A DNA stretch of 64,000 nt from Zobellia roscoffensis (lineage in GTDB: Bacteria; Bacteroidota; Bacteroidia; Flavobacteriales; Flavobacteriaceae): positions 4,119,646-4,183,645 of the forward strand of contig NZ_JADDXT010000002.1 in assembly GCF_015330165.1 (NCBI RefSeq), read 5' to 3'. The notes under the pieces are model-generated. The model worked only from the letters and a program-made list of their open reading frames with translations, did no database searches and was not told where the DNA came from. Position numbers and translations under genes: made by a program. This document shows positions 8,390 through 18,041 of the stretch, one piece after another. Numbering within the stretch: position 1 is the stretch's first letter; each line of letters starts with the position of its first letter.

Positions 8390-8891
8390 ATTCAGATGGT
8401 GTTGGGTGAACCATTATAAACCCTGAAACCCCAACCTGTATGGTGTTCAAAACCTTTTGGTACCGTAACAATATACTAAATGTTTTAAAAATATTTTTTT
8501 TGATATCCATTTAGAATCTAAAGTTACGAAAAGGCTCTCATATATTAAGCCGTCTAAGCTGTCACATAATTTGGTTAACAAAATACAGATACATGGTTAT
8601 ATGTAGTTTCGTTGTCTTGAAGTTTTAATTCAAATCTGTGAAGTATGGGGCCTGGAGCGATCACGACTTGACGATTGGTCTACGTTGTACTATCCTTCAA
8701 CACAGAACTGAGTTAAAAAACAACTATGGACCTTATTAATTTTAAAACGGTTTTGTTCTTCAGGCAAACGAACAACCCTCGTTTTTTTTAGGGTCTGAAA
8801 ACAATTTTTGGGGCTTGAAACTGCATTTTAAAGATTACCGCATGAATCTCAATGAAGTTATATAGAAGAAAAAAGGCTTCTATACTATATT
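8390..8891. other. About 500-bp intergenic region between PAP2 and the GH42-like gene
   Basis: It carries the PAP2 promoter and the 3' flank of the GH42-like gene. An 8-bp inverted repeat (8861-8868 with 8877-8884) could be a weak terminator but lacks a T-tract on the minus strand. Short open stretches exist, but none starts properly or matches a family I know. Confidence 0.4.
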
Positions 8892-11213
8892 CTAATTCGT
8901 ATTTTTCGTTATTTCAAGCAATAATACTTCTTCAGGATTTATAGAAAAAGTAGGATTCATTTTTTCACCATTCAGAAGATTAACGCATTTAACATCATTA
9001 GAAACGCCTCTAATACCTACTGTAACTTGTGAAGTTTTGTTACCTATATTCAAAACATTAATTACATACCGTTCATCTTCATCTTTGTAAGACCGCCATA
9101 CGCACCTTTTTTTATTGCCAGTATTGTGCTCATTTAAAGTTAACGGAGGTAATTTATTCTGTGATGAAATTTTATGCATCGCAGTCCTATTCATATTTTC
9201 TGGAGTATCCATCACCCTTAAACTACCTTTTCCTTGCACAAGATTTTGTCTATGCAATACATCATATTCGTTTTTCTTCAGACTTAACGTATCCATAATT
9301 ATAGTACCTCCATTATCTAAATAAGACTGTAAAGCATTCAGTTCTTCCGTGGTTACATATTCGGTATTTTTTATCAGAACAACTTCCCATGTACGATTGT
9401 CATTTTTCTCAAGAATGTCCTTTGTAGCAAAACCAATGGACAAGCCTTCAAAATAAAGTTCTTCATAAGACTTAAATATACCATCCATATATTGCAGTTT
9501 ATTTATAGCAGAAGTTTCGGAATAGAATAAACGTATGGGCTGTTCCAGGTGTTGTAAAGCATCAATATCTTCTGAATGTGTATTTAAATCCATAAAGGTT
9601 TTTGAAATCTCATTTACCACTCTAGGCTGATTTATAAGAGAGGCCGCAATATCTTCTCCCTTGTTTTGAAGACTTCCATTATTCTCTCTAGGCCAAAACC
9701 ATGACTGAACAGAATTCATACCTTGCAAAACGGCTAACCAGTATATGGAACGCACATAAGAAGGTTCCAAAAAAAGGTCTGTAAAAGCTGTACTTTGCAA
9801 AAAATGTCCTTCTGAATTATAGTTTACTTTTTTGGGTGAAACGGACCTAAAGAAATCATAGGTCATAGCCATATCACGCCAAAAATAGGCGTATCTTTTT
9901 GTCCAATCGTACGGACCTCCCCACCTAAATGATTTTTTTGCTCCGGCATCATTGCCAATGTTAGATGTAAGTCTGGTCAAGGCTTCAAAATCCAGACCAT
10001 TTCCTCTACCATTTTGAGACCAATGCATTGGAATAAGTTTTATATGGGTCATGGCTCCAGAATCGTATTTCTTTACTTCACTATCTAAAAAAGTAAACCA
10101 ATTGGTAACCCTGTCTTGGTTAAACTTAATAATATCGTAACCAATGGGCTTCCCCCTTTCACCATCCTCCATAGGAAAGGATTCAATATCTATTTCATCA
10201 AAGCTAGAATAATCCTTACCCCAGAGTGTATTAAAAGCTTCTATATTTCTATGTTTCTTCTTTAACCAAACCCTTAAACTATCTTTGGCATAATCTGAAA
10301 ACTGTACTATTTCCCAATTTCCCGTCAGGTTCCAATGTGGTTCATTAGTTAACATGTAACCTTGCTTTGTATAGTTTTTACCCTTTATTAACGGAACAAT
10401 TCCCGAGAACAATTTTTGGATAATTTCACGAGAAGCAGGATTGCTTATGTCATAACCGGTATACAAAGCCTTCCCTATATCTACTTTTGGGAATTTTGAT
10501 TCTAACCATGATGGAATATTTTTATGGCCAATAAAAGTAGTGCCGAAATTACCAGATGGTTTTTGTTTCAAATATTTCTTAAGCTGGTCCGCTATTGCTC
10601 CTTGTTCACTAACTACCGCTGTAGGATCAAAATAAAACCCATCATAAGCTCCAAAATAATCCTCTAATGAAATAACACCCGCCTTTTTTGGCTGCCAAGT
10701 ATAATCGGCCAAGAATACTGGTTTTTCATTATATACAAGTCTATTGGTGTCATAGGATATTTTACGCCAATCTATAATGGGTGAAGGTTGCCTACTAATT
10801 TCACCAGATAACAAAGCTTCTAAAGTTGTGATGCTTTCGGTAAGCATGGTAATGACTTCACTTCTCTCATACGTAGGCAAGTGTTGAGCTAAATTCTCTG
10901 GCGTTGTTTGAAAAAATTCATGCAATCCATCAAACATCTCCGTATAAACAGGGGTGTTTTCTTCATCCCAATTAGCATATAACAAAAATGTTTTTGCCAA
11001 GCTAATCGTCATTTTCTCTTGCTCTGTAGAAATACCTTGAGATTCTGCTGTAACAATCAAGGCTTCAACGCTATCTATTTTTTTAAGCGCTCCCGCCTCT
11101 GTTCCTTTATAATCTTCAATGTAAACCCTAGGTTCCCTAACATGCTGAGCACAGACAATATTATAGCTGAATAACAGAATAAGAAGTACACTCAGGTTGT
11201 ATATAATTTTCAT
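8892..11213 (-). CDS. Secreted GH42-like glycoside hydrolase (probable beta-galactosidase)
   Basis: The 773-residue protein has a signal peptide ending NIVCAQ. The central TIM barrel carries a clan GH-A acid/base motif (LTNEPHWNL, Glu291) and a second Glu in NYNSEGHFLQ (Glu468) that is placed like the nucleophile. A flavodoxin-like domain (about 560-690: IRLFYSETSAI, LQSYLDNGGTIIMDTLS) resembles the GH42 trimerisation domain, and a C-terminal beta-domain follows (YVINVLNIGNKTSQVTVGI). GH42 enzymes release beta-linked galactose. It is the last gene of the polysaccharide locus, 107 bp after the glycan-binding protein and beyond a hairpin. It could also be an agarase-type clan A enzyme; the exact family needs a profile search. 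Confidence 0.75.
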   Translation of the reverse strand: MKIIYNLSVLLILLFSYNIVCAQHVREPRVYIEDYKGTEAGALKKIDSVEALIVTAESQGISTEQEKMTISLAKTFLLYANWDEENTPVYTEMFDGLHEFFQTTPENLAQHLPTYERSEVITMLTESITTLEALLSGEISRQPSPIIDWRKISYDTNRLVYNEKPVFLADYTWQPKKAGVISLEDYFGAYDGFYFDPTAVVSEQGAIADQLKKYLKQKPSGNFGTTFIGHKNIPSWLESKFPKVDIGKALYTGYDISNPASREIIQKLFSGIVPLIKGKNYTKQGYMLTNEPHWNLTGNWEIVQFSDYAKDSLRVWLKKKHRNIEAFNTLWGKDYSSFDEIDIESFPMEDGERGKPIGYDIIKFNQDRVTNWFTFLDSEVKKYDSGAMTHIKLIPMHWSQNGRGNGLDFEALTRLTSNIGNDAGAKKSFRWGGPYDWTKRYAYFWRDMAMTYDFFRSVSPKKVNYNSEGHFLQSTAFTDLFLEPSYVRSIYWLAVLQGMNSVQSWFWPRENNGSLQNKGEDIAASLINQPRVVNEISKTFMDLNTHSEDIDALQHLEQPIRLFYSETSAINKLQYMDGIFKSYEELYFEGLSIGFATKDILEKNDNRTWEVVLIKNTEYVTTEELNALQSYLDNGGTIIMDTLSLKKNEYDVLHRQNLVQGKGSLRVMDTPENMNRTAMHKISSQNKLPPLTLNEHNTGNKKRCVWRSYKDEDERYVINVLNIGNKTSQVTVGIRGVSNDVKCVNLLNGEKMNPTFSINPEEVLLLEITKNTN

Positions 11214-11242
11214 TCTAGATACTAATTTTTCGATGCATAAAA

Positions 11243-11276
11243 ATCACCCCCTGTATTTCAAAACAGAGGGTGGATT
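11243..11276 (-). terminator. Hairpin between SGBP and GH42-like genes
   Basis: A 10-bp stem with one mismatch (CACCCCCTGT with ACAGAGGGTG) encloses an 8-nt loop, and on the minus strand it is followed by ATTTTTATG. It lies just past the glycan-binding protein gene, so it may partly terminate the susCD transcript and lower expression of the hydrolase gene downstream. Confidence 0.6.
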
Positions 11277-11320
11277 ACTCCTAACACAACTTATATTCGT
11301 TCTGTTTAATTTAGACGTTA

Positions 11321-12982
11321 CTATCTTGGTTCTAAAGCTAGTATTTGAATATCATCTATATAAAAAGTTTGAGGTCCATTTACCGCTACGTTATCTGCCG
11401 CCTCCATTTGAATATCAAATTTATCCATTGGCCCGTCCGTAGTTATATCATGATAATAGGTCACCCATTCATCATTAGGTATATCATCAAAATTCCATTG
11501 AAGTACAGTCCAAGGTGGGTTTACAATAGTACGTAAAGCATATACCGTAGAGCCTGAAGGTCTATAGAATTTCATAGCAATACGATAACTCCCAGCAGGA
11601 ATTGGACTTGTAAAAGAATCTCCTGGACCCCATAGGTTTGATTTACCAGGAACGTTTTCATAGGCATCCACTTCATAACGCATAGTTCGGCTACCAGCAG
11701 CAGTTGCAATTTCATCGGTACTCCAGAAAGAAGGTTTATGTTGACTCCACCAACCAGCAGTGTTTCCTCCATTACCCCGATCTTCTTCCGTCTCAAAACT
11801 AAAACGCGGATCGTTCCCTACTAGGCTTTCCTCAAAATATGGACTAACGGCCTTCTCTGTAAAAGGCTGTAAAATCCTTTCATCCGTAGATTTTATATTT
11901 CCGCCTATGTAAGAGACCAAAATTTTATCAGTATTGTATATAGGCTCTGCCAACCTCAGCTCTAAAAATGTATCATCATCACTTCTCACCCCTAAAGATT
12001 CAACAGCTATATCTTGTTCAAAACCAGAAACACTGTTGCTAACATGTACCGTAAAATTGACATTTTCACCTGCTAACGAAGATGCCATAACACCCCCTGT
12101 TAACTGTAGACTAAGTAGTTCTTCTTCATTCTCCATTACGTTTCCTAATATCTCATAAGGAGCAGAAGAAGCTATTACATTTACTCTTAACGGTATTGGC
12201 TTGGAAGTAGTCCCAACCGGTAGCGGATCTATTCTTTGAGACACCAATGACCCCACGTTCGTTAACGTACCATATTTTAAAAAGGTAATCTCAACTATTG
12301 AGTCATTAGAAGACCCAGGAGTCCCGGAAATATTCCACGTTCTTGCATTTGGTCTTCCAACTGTAGTAAGGTCTACGAATTTTAATGACGTATTTACTTC
12401 AACATCAATAATAGGCCATGTTTCCGAATTGGATAAATCCGGCATATCATCTTCTGAGACACTCAAAATTTCCTCTTCGCCCTTATAGACCTTAAAGCTG
12501 GGCTGCAACTTATCTTGAATAACATCTACCTCAAAACATCTAGTAAACACCCATAGATCTCCTTCTTTTACAGACTCAACAGGACCTTCTTCTGATTGAA
12601 AAACCACCTTCTCCGAAAACGTGTTTTTGAGGCAAACCCGTTTTTCTCCTTCTTCCGTAAACAAAACATGGACTGTTTCCTTATCCGATAATTTTTGCAC
12701 ATCAGGATCGATAAAAAGAGGTAAGGAATCATTACTGCTAAACTGACCTTTTAAAAAATGAGTCCCTTCATCAATACTCCATTCATGTGTTAATGCGCCT
12801 TGGCTTGTATCCATAAAGGAAATATACTGCCCCGTAGTTTTTACATAAAGACCACCAGGATGAATACTGGTGTACCAAGAAATATCAGATAAAGTATCTG
12901 GTGCCACATATTCATCATCGTCTTGACAAGCCGTACTTAAAAGGAGTATAAAACAACCTATTAATAGTTCTATTTTTTTCAT
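11321..12982 (-). CDS. Surface glycan-binding lipoprotein (SusE/F-position)
   Basis: The 553-residue protein has a lipoprotein signal (lipobox LSTAC19) and an Asp-rich start (QDDDEY), as is typical for surface export. Tandem beta-sandwich domains follow: a PKD-like region at about 30-170, Ig-like domains at about 190-390, and a C-terminal jelly roll of carbohydrate-binding type (about 400-550: SFETEEDRGN, WWSQHKPSFWSTDE, MRYEVDAYE, TFYIDDIQIL). It lies directly downstream of susD (23 bp), the usual place for a surface glycan-binding protein that captures polysaccharide for SusCD. The ligand is unknown. Confidence 0.85.
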   Translation of the reverse strand: MKKIELLIGCFILLLSTACQDDDEYVAPDTLSDISWYTSIHPGGLYVKTTGQYISFMDTSQGALTHEWSIDEGTHFLKGQFSSNDSLPLFIDPDVQKLSDKETVHVLFTEEGEKRVCLKNTFSEKVVFQSEEGPVESVKEGDLWVFTRCFEVDVIQDKLQPSFKVYKGEEEILSVSEDDMPDLSNSETWPIIDVEVNTSLKFVDLTTVGRPNARTWNISGTPGSSNDSIVEITFLKYGTLTNVGSLVSQRIDPLPVGTTSKPIPLRVNVIASSAPYEILGNVMENEEELLSLQLTGGVMASSLAGENVNFTVHVSNSVSGFEQDIAVESLGVRSDDDTFLELRLAEPIYNTDKILVSYIGGNIKSTDERILQPFTEKAVSPYFEESLVGNDPRFSFETEEDRGNGGNTAGWWSQHKPSFWSTDEIATAAGSRTMRYEVDAYENVPGKSNLWGPGDSFTSPIPAGSYRIAMKFYRPSGSTVYALRTIVNPPWTVLQWNFDDIPNDEWVTYYHDITTDGPMDKFDIQMEAADNVAVNGPQTFYIDDIQILALEPR

Positions 12983-13005
12983 AATATATTTTCTAATGAT
13001 TGACG

Positions 13006-14739
13006 TTAATTGATACTAGAATTACTTGTTTCTTCGCTCAATGGAATAGGTAAATAATCATGTAATTCCGGAATATAATTTTGACTTGTTAAATCATATT
13101 CAAAATCAACTTTCATTTTAAAGTTTTCAGGTTCTGGTCCGATCTGTATTGATGCATCGCTCGTTTCCGCCTTGCCTAGCAGGGTGTGATATTCATAATC
13201 AACAGCGTAATACTCTTCTTTAGCCAATCGCTCAAAATTACTTTTGGCAATATTCCATCTACGTAAATCCGTCCATCTAATAGAAAAACCTTCATTTGAT
13301 AATTCTAAAGGTTTTTCCGTATACATTAGATGGTTCATTAGAGATTGAGGTGTATAAACCACATTGTCATAAGTATGCTCAGAATCTAACGGATTACCCA
13401 AAAGAACTAGCCCCCATCTCTCTCTTATCTTGTTGATGTCTGCAATAGCATCAGTTATATTCCCCGTGTTTATATGGCATTCAGCTCTCATTAAATAGAC
13501 ATCGGCCAAACGGTTTATAACCACATTTTTCCCGGAATTCCATCCCCCTTCAGGATTATCATTCTCATCTTCTAAATGGTCTGAATTTAAATACTTTTTA
13601 CAATGACCAAACCCCCACCCTGTAGCGCTTTTCTTCATTTTCTCACTAACATTATAGTTAAGATAGAATGGGGTTTGTTCATCTTCTACCAAGGTTACCA
13701 TATGAGAAGCTCTTAAGGGTACATTCCGCATAGTTTTACCATTAATTATGTCCATGTAAAAATTTCTGTCATCAAGAGGATCCATGGGTTCTGTTTTGTA
13801 TTCGTATTGAATCCATGCAGGCATTGAAACATAGACTCCTCCAAAAAGGGTAGCTAGTCTATTGGTCTGGCTTAATTCATCCCACTGTCCCAATTCTGAT
13901 CTATGGGTCGTATTGTAAGCTATCTCAAATATCGACTCTTTATTGAATTCCCCCTCCTTTGTAAATAGAAGGCTAGGGTCAACCAGTTCATAACCATATT
14001 CAGTATTGTCTATTACGTCATTAAAATATACAAGGGCTTGTCCATAATCTTCTTCGTATAAAAAACTGGTTCCCAATATGGTGGCCGCCGTTCCCGCAGT
14101 AACACGCCCAATAGTAGCACCTCCCCCATCATATTGTAATGGTAGGTTTGTATAGGCATACTTAAGGTCTGTTCTAAAAAATTCTATAACATCCGCAGAC
14201 GCGGATACTGCTTTGTTAAAATCTTCTTGCGTAACGGGCACCTTCTCTCTTATTATTATGTTCCCTTCATTAAAAGAAGTATGTAAATAGAAATGAAATA
14301 ACCCTCTAAAAAAACGGGCTTGCCCCATTTGAACAGTCCACTCTTCTTCGTTCACAGTACCTTCTAGTTTATTTAGGGCTTCAATAACCTGATTTGCCCT
14401 AAAAATACCCTGGTAGAGAGCTTCCCATTTATTTTTTATGGAATTATCGCTATTGGTATACGTTTTATAATAATACGTTCTTCCCTGTTCGTTTCCAGGA
14501 GTAGGCCTTCCATAACCCGGCCAGCCCATATCTGAACGCCAAGACTCCTCTAAAAGACTTAGAACATTATGATTTAAAAGTGTAGCGTATATGGCATTTA
14601 CACCACTATCCGTTTCGTCTAAATTTTTCCAATAATTGTCTGTCGCGATTACATTGGGATTGGTCTCCGCCAAGAATTCTTGATTCTCACATGCACTTAA
14701 GGCGGCAACCATGATTAGAATGCTAAGTATTCGTTTCAT
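13006..14739 (-). CDS. susD: SusD/RagB-family nutrient-binding lipoprotein
   Basis: The 577-residue protein has a lipoprotein signal (lipobox LSAC17) and the SusD TPR fold. The N-terminal part begins FLAETNPNVIATDNYWKNLDE, a helical region contains WEALYQGIFRANQVIEALN and QARFFRGLFHFYLH, and the typical C-terminal core has VINRLADVYLMRAECHINTG with INKIRERWG and FSIRWTDLRRWNI. SusD caps the SusC transporter and captures glycan. It begins 11 bp after the susC stop codon, so the two are cotranscribed. susD is used here as a family symbol, not as a claim of starch specificity. Confidence 0.97.
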   Translation of the reverse strand: MKRILSILIMVAALSACENQEFLAETNPNVIATDNYWKNLDETDSGVNAIYATLLNHNVLSLLEESWRSDMGWPGYGRPTPGNEQGRTYYYKTYTNSDNSIKNKWEALYQGIFRANQVIEALNKLEGTVNEEEWTVQMGQARFFRGLFHFYLHTSFNEGNIIIREKVPVTQEDFNKAVSASADVIEFFRTDLKYAYTNLPLQYDGGGATIGRVTAGTAATILGTSFLYEEDYGQALVYFNDVIDNTEYGYELVDPSLLFTKEGEFNKESIFEIAYNTTHRSELGQWDELSQTNRLATLFGGVYVSMPAWIQYEYKTEPMDPLDDRNFYMDIINGKTMRNVPLRASHMVTLVEDEQTPFYLNYNVSEKMKKSATGWGFGHCKKYLNSDHLEDENDNPEGGWNSGKNVVINRLADVYLMRAECHINTGNITDAIADINKIRERWGLVLLGNPLDSEHTYDNVVYTPQSLMNHLMYTEKPLELSNEGFSIRWTDLRRWNIAKSNFERLAKEEYYAVDYEYHTLLGKAETSDASIQIGPEPENFKMKVDFEYDLTSQNYIPELHDYLPIPLSEETSNSSIN

Positions 14740-14750
14740 GTTAATTGCGT

Positions 14751-17700
14751 TTAAAAATTAAAATTTAATCCAAAAATATATTGAGAAGTAACCGGGTAAT
14801 TCCCTTTGTCAAGTCCCCTAGCACTGATACCTCCTCCAATTTCCGGATCGTAACCAGAATAATCAGTAAAGGTCAGTGGATTCTGCGCGGTGAAATAGAA
14901 CCTTAATTTTGATGTGCCTATTTTATCGCAAATACTTTTAGGCACACTATACCCAAGGGTGAGTGCCTTTAACCTGACATAATCTCCTTTCTCCAGCCAA
15001 AGATCAGTGAATCCCTTAAAATTGGGGTGTGACTTTGTGTCTCCTCTATAAGCAGGAATTGTAGTGCTTGGGTTTGCTTCGGACCATGCATAAACCAAAT
15101 CTCTATGGCGGCCATACCCATAAGCTGTTGCTTTTGCCCCGTTCATTATTTCATGCCCAAAGGCTCCGTACCATTGCATTGAAAAATCAAAACCCTTAAA
15201 ATCTGCATTTAAATTCAAGCCCACTTCGTATTCTGGTAGCCCACTACCGCTATAGACTCTATCTGCATCAGAAATATCCCCACTCCCATCGGAGTCTACA
15301 TAAATTAAATCTCCCATTTGGGCATTAGGAACTAAGTTTTGATACTCCGTAAGCTTTTCGGCAGTATCGATAATACCGTTTGTTGGATACAAGAAAAAGG
15401 CTCCGGCTTCGTGCCCTTCTGCTAGTACGGTAACTTGCGAACTAGTTGTAGCTCCGCTAATTAGACCATAGTCATTAGTAAATAGAAAACCACCTTCACC
15501 GTTTATTTTAGTAATCTCATTATCCATGGTTGTGAAGGTCCCGTTTAAGCCCCAGTTAAGTTTACCTATACGATCATTGAACCCCATGGCAAACTCAAAA
15601 CCAGAGTTGGTCATATTACCTACATTAAGAACTACTTGTGCATTGTTCCCTCCACCAGTAGAGCCTGGCAATACAATTGGGAATAACATATCTTGTTTTT
15701 TAGTTTGATAATATTCTGTAGTTAGTGTAAGTCTATTGTCAAAAAAGCCCAGATCAATACCAACGTTGTTCTGAATTGAAGTTTCCCATTTTACAACAGC
15801 ATTCGCAAATTCTGTTTGTGTAGAACCAAAAGACAGCACATCTCCACCTTCGGGACCAAAAGCATAGTCTACACCTTGTGTTATACCTGCTGAAAAGGAG
15901 TAAGGAGAAAAACTTTGATTTCCAACGGTACCCCTACTTGCCCTTATTTTAAAATTGTTGGCTACCGGTTTCAGAGAGGACCAAAAGTTTTCATCCGAAA
16001 CGTTCCATCCTACGGAAACCGAAGGAAACGTACCCCACCTATAGTCCTGTCCAAATTTTGAAGATCCATCCCTACGAACGCTAGAACTCAATAAGTATTT
16101 ACCTTTATAGTCATATTGAACTCTCCCTAAAATTCCAATTAGCTTGTTCTTATAATTGGAGCCCGATCTGGCATCGGGGTTGAGTGTGGCATTATTAAGT
16201 ACTTGCACATCATTACTGACCACACCATATTTTTTGGCCGTAAATTGTTTATACCCATAGCTTTCTCGGGATCCGGCAGCGGTAAATGTAATGTTGTTAT
16301 CTTCTAACTTTTTGTTATAGGTTATTATACCATCATAAGTAGAGGAAGACCAATAACTGGCAATGTTTTCAACAAAACTATTGGACGGATTGCTTAACAA
16401 TTCTCCAGTTTGAGAATTATAAACAGGAGTATACCCGTTAAATTTTTCCCTAAAATCATTGGCTTCGTTTATTCCTGCCCTAAATTTTAGATTTAGACCG
16501 GACAACAACTCATAATCAACATTTAAATTAGCGTAGGCTCTTGTTGTATTAGATACATCTATATTGTCAAAACTATCAATAACCCAACCTAATCTGTTCG
16601 ATTCATCACCTCCCAAGGTTTCAATAGGTTCATTAATATTATCCGGTAAACCTTGTTGAGTTGGATAATACCGGATGGTCTGAGTTATGATTCCACCAGG
16701 AGACCTCTCTACCTCTTCTTTGTTCATACCTGCCGTTGCTCCTATTTTCCACCGCTTATGCTGGTACATTGTATTTATACGGGTGTTAAACCTTTTAAAG
16801 TTGGAATTAATTATAACTCCTTCCGCTTCATAGAAACCAGAAGACACATTGTATGTTATATCCTGTGTACCACCGGACACGTTTATGGTATAATCCTGTA
16901 TAGCGGCATTATCTACAAATACCAATTCCGATAAATCCGTATCATATAAAAAGCCTTGTGGACTTCTAGATAAGCCAAGAACAGTAACATCGTCCGTGCT
17001 TCCCGTAACATTTCTATCTCTAACAAGATTAAAATAGGTTTGTTGTTGCGTATTCATTAATGGTGTCCCGGACGTTATTTTCTGTATACCGTAACTACCA
17101 TTGAGCTTTACCTGTAACGAACCTGCTTTTCCTCTTTTGGTTGTTATTAATATCACTCCCGAAGCTCCACGTGTACCATAAATAGCAGCTGAAGCCGCAT
17201 CTTTTAAAATATCTATAGATTCTATTTCTGATGGTGGTATTCTAGGGTCATCTGCCTGAGGTATACCATCTATGACATATAGTGGCGTGTTACTTCCTGA
17301 AACCGAGGTTATACCCCTAATTAAGATTTCTGAGCTCCCTCCTGGTTGTGCCGAACTAATAACATTTACCCCTGAGGCCTGACCTTGCAGTGCGTTCCCT
17401 AAATCTGATGTTACAAAATTTTCAATATCCTCTGATTTAACACTGGATACAGCCCCGGTGAGCTCTTTCTTTTTAACTGTTCCATAGCCTACAACTACTA
17501 CCTCTTCCAAGTTCTCAACATCGGCTTCCATGGTAATATTATGAGTTGTTCCCGTAACGGTTATACTTTTTCTCTTCATACCTAGGTAATTGAACTCCAA
17601 GACATCGCCCGGCTCAGCAGGTATTGAATATTCTCCGTCAAAATTGGATATAACACCAACTTTTGTACCTTTTTTGATTACCGAAACTCCGGGTATGGGC

Positions 17701-17846
17701 ATAGAATCACTACCCTCCTCTACTATAACTCCGGTAACAGTATCCTGTGCCCGTAGATTGCCTCCTCCATAGGAAACAAAGAATAGAATGGCTACACTTT
17801 GTAGAAGCCATAATCTAGTACTTTTTGATTGTTTTGTTTTTTTCAT
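14751..17846 (-). CDS. susC: SusC/RagA-family TonB-linked outer membrane transporter
   Basis: The 1031-residue protein has a signal peptide (ending near NLRAQ), a carboxypeptidase-regulatory-like beta-sandwich (about 36-115: VTGVIVEEGSDSMPIPGVSV), a TonB-box/plug region (NLEEVVVVGYGTVKKKELTG at about 111-130; VIDGIPQADDPRIPP; SAAIYGTRGASGVILITTK) and a 22-strand-type barrel ending QYIFGLNFNF. SusC imports oligosaccharides using TonB energy. It heads the susC-susD-SGBP run and follows the GH110 gene after 195 bp of regulatory DNA. No anti-sigma-interacting extension is seen, which fits control by the hybrid two-component system and not by a sigma factor. Confidence 0.97.
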   Translation of the reverse strand: MKKTKQSKSTRLWLLQSVAILFFVSYGGGNLRAQDTVTGVIVEEGSDSMPIPGVSVIKKGTKVGVISNFDGEYSIPAEPGDVLEFNYLGMKRKSITVTGTTHNITMEADVENLEEVVVVGYGTVKKKELTGAVSSVKSEDIENFVTSDLGNALQGQASGVNVISSAQPGGSSEILIRGITSVSGSNTPLYVIDGIPQADDPRIPPSEIESIDILKDAASAAIYGTRGASGVILITTKRGKAGSLQVKLNGSYGIQKITSGTPLMNTQQQTYFNLVRDRNVTGSTDDVTVLGLSRSPQGFLYDTDLSELVFVDNAAIQDYTINVSGGTQDITYNVSSGFYEAEGVIINSNFKRFNTRINTMYQHKRWKIGATAGMNKEEVERSPGGIITQTIRYYPTQQGLPDNINEPIETLGGDESNRLGWVIDSFDNIDVSNTTRAYANLNVDYELLSGLNLKFRAGINEANDFREKFNGYTPVYNSQTGELLSNPSNSFVENIASYWSSSTYDGIITYNKKLEDNNITFTAAGSRESYGYKQFTAKKYGVVSNDVQVLNNATLNPDARSGSNYKNKLIGILGRVQYDYKGKYLLSSSVRRDGSSKFGQDYRWGTFPSVSVGWNVSDENFWSSLKPVANNFKIRASRGTVGNQSFSPYSFSAGITQGVDYAFGPEGGDVLSFGSTQTEFANAVVKWETSIQNNVGIDLGFFDNRLTLTTEYYQTKKQDMLFPIVLPGSTGGGNNAQVVLNVGNMTNSGFEFAMGFNDRIGKLNWGLNGTFTTMDNEITKINGEGGFLFTNDYGLISGATTSSQVTVLAEGHEAGAFFLYPTNGIIDTAEKLTEYQNLVPNAQMGDLIYVDSDGSGDISDADRVYSGSGLPEYEVGLNLNADFKGFDFSMQWYGAFGHEIMNGAKATAYGYGRHRDLVYAWSEANPSTTIPAYRGDTKSHPNFKGFTDLWLEKGDYVRLKALTLGYSVPKSICDKIGTSKLRFYFTAQNPLTFTDYSGYDPEIGGGISARGLDKGNYPVTSQYIFGLNFNF

Positions 17847-17870
17847 TGTTCTTATAATTGGTTATAAATT

Positions 17871-17934
17871 TTTCCGACTACATTTTCATGAAGTGGTTTT
17901 AGCTTCTAACTATTGTTAAATAGATAGTCGGAAA
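17871..17934. promoter_or_regulatory. Inverted repeat upstream of susC
   Basis: TTTCCGACTA (17871-17880) and its exact complement TAGTCGGAAA (17925-17934) flank 44 bp just upstream of susC. A second palindrome, GGTAAAATTTACC, lies at 17980-17992. The first pair could be the binding site of the hybrid two-component regulator or a leader hairpin. No -7 box was recognised, so which one is unresolved. Confidence 0.45.
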
Positions 17935-18041
17935 CAAGTGGACTAAAACGTTGTTTGCACAACTACTAGTCCGGTCTGAGGTAAAATTTACCGAGAAGAG
18001 AAAAAAGGCTGCTCATAGTGTTCATAGTTTTAGTTTTAGAG

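Noticed and set aside
8511..8891. Short open stretches reading like YGAWSDHDLTIGL upstream of PAP2
   Set aside because: No start, several stops and no match to a known family; chance is the simpler explanation.
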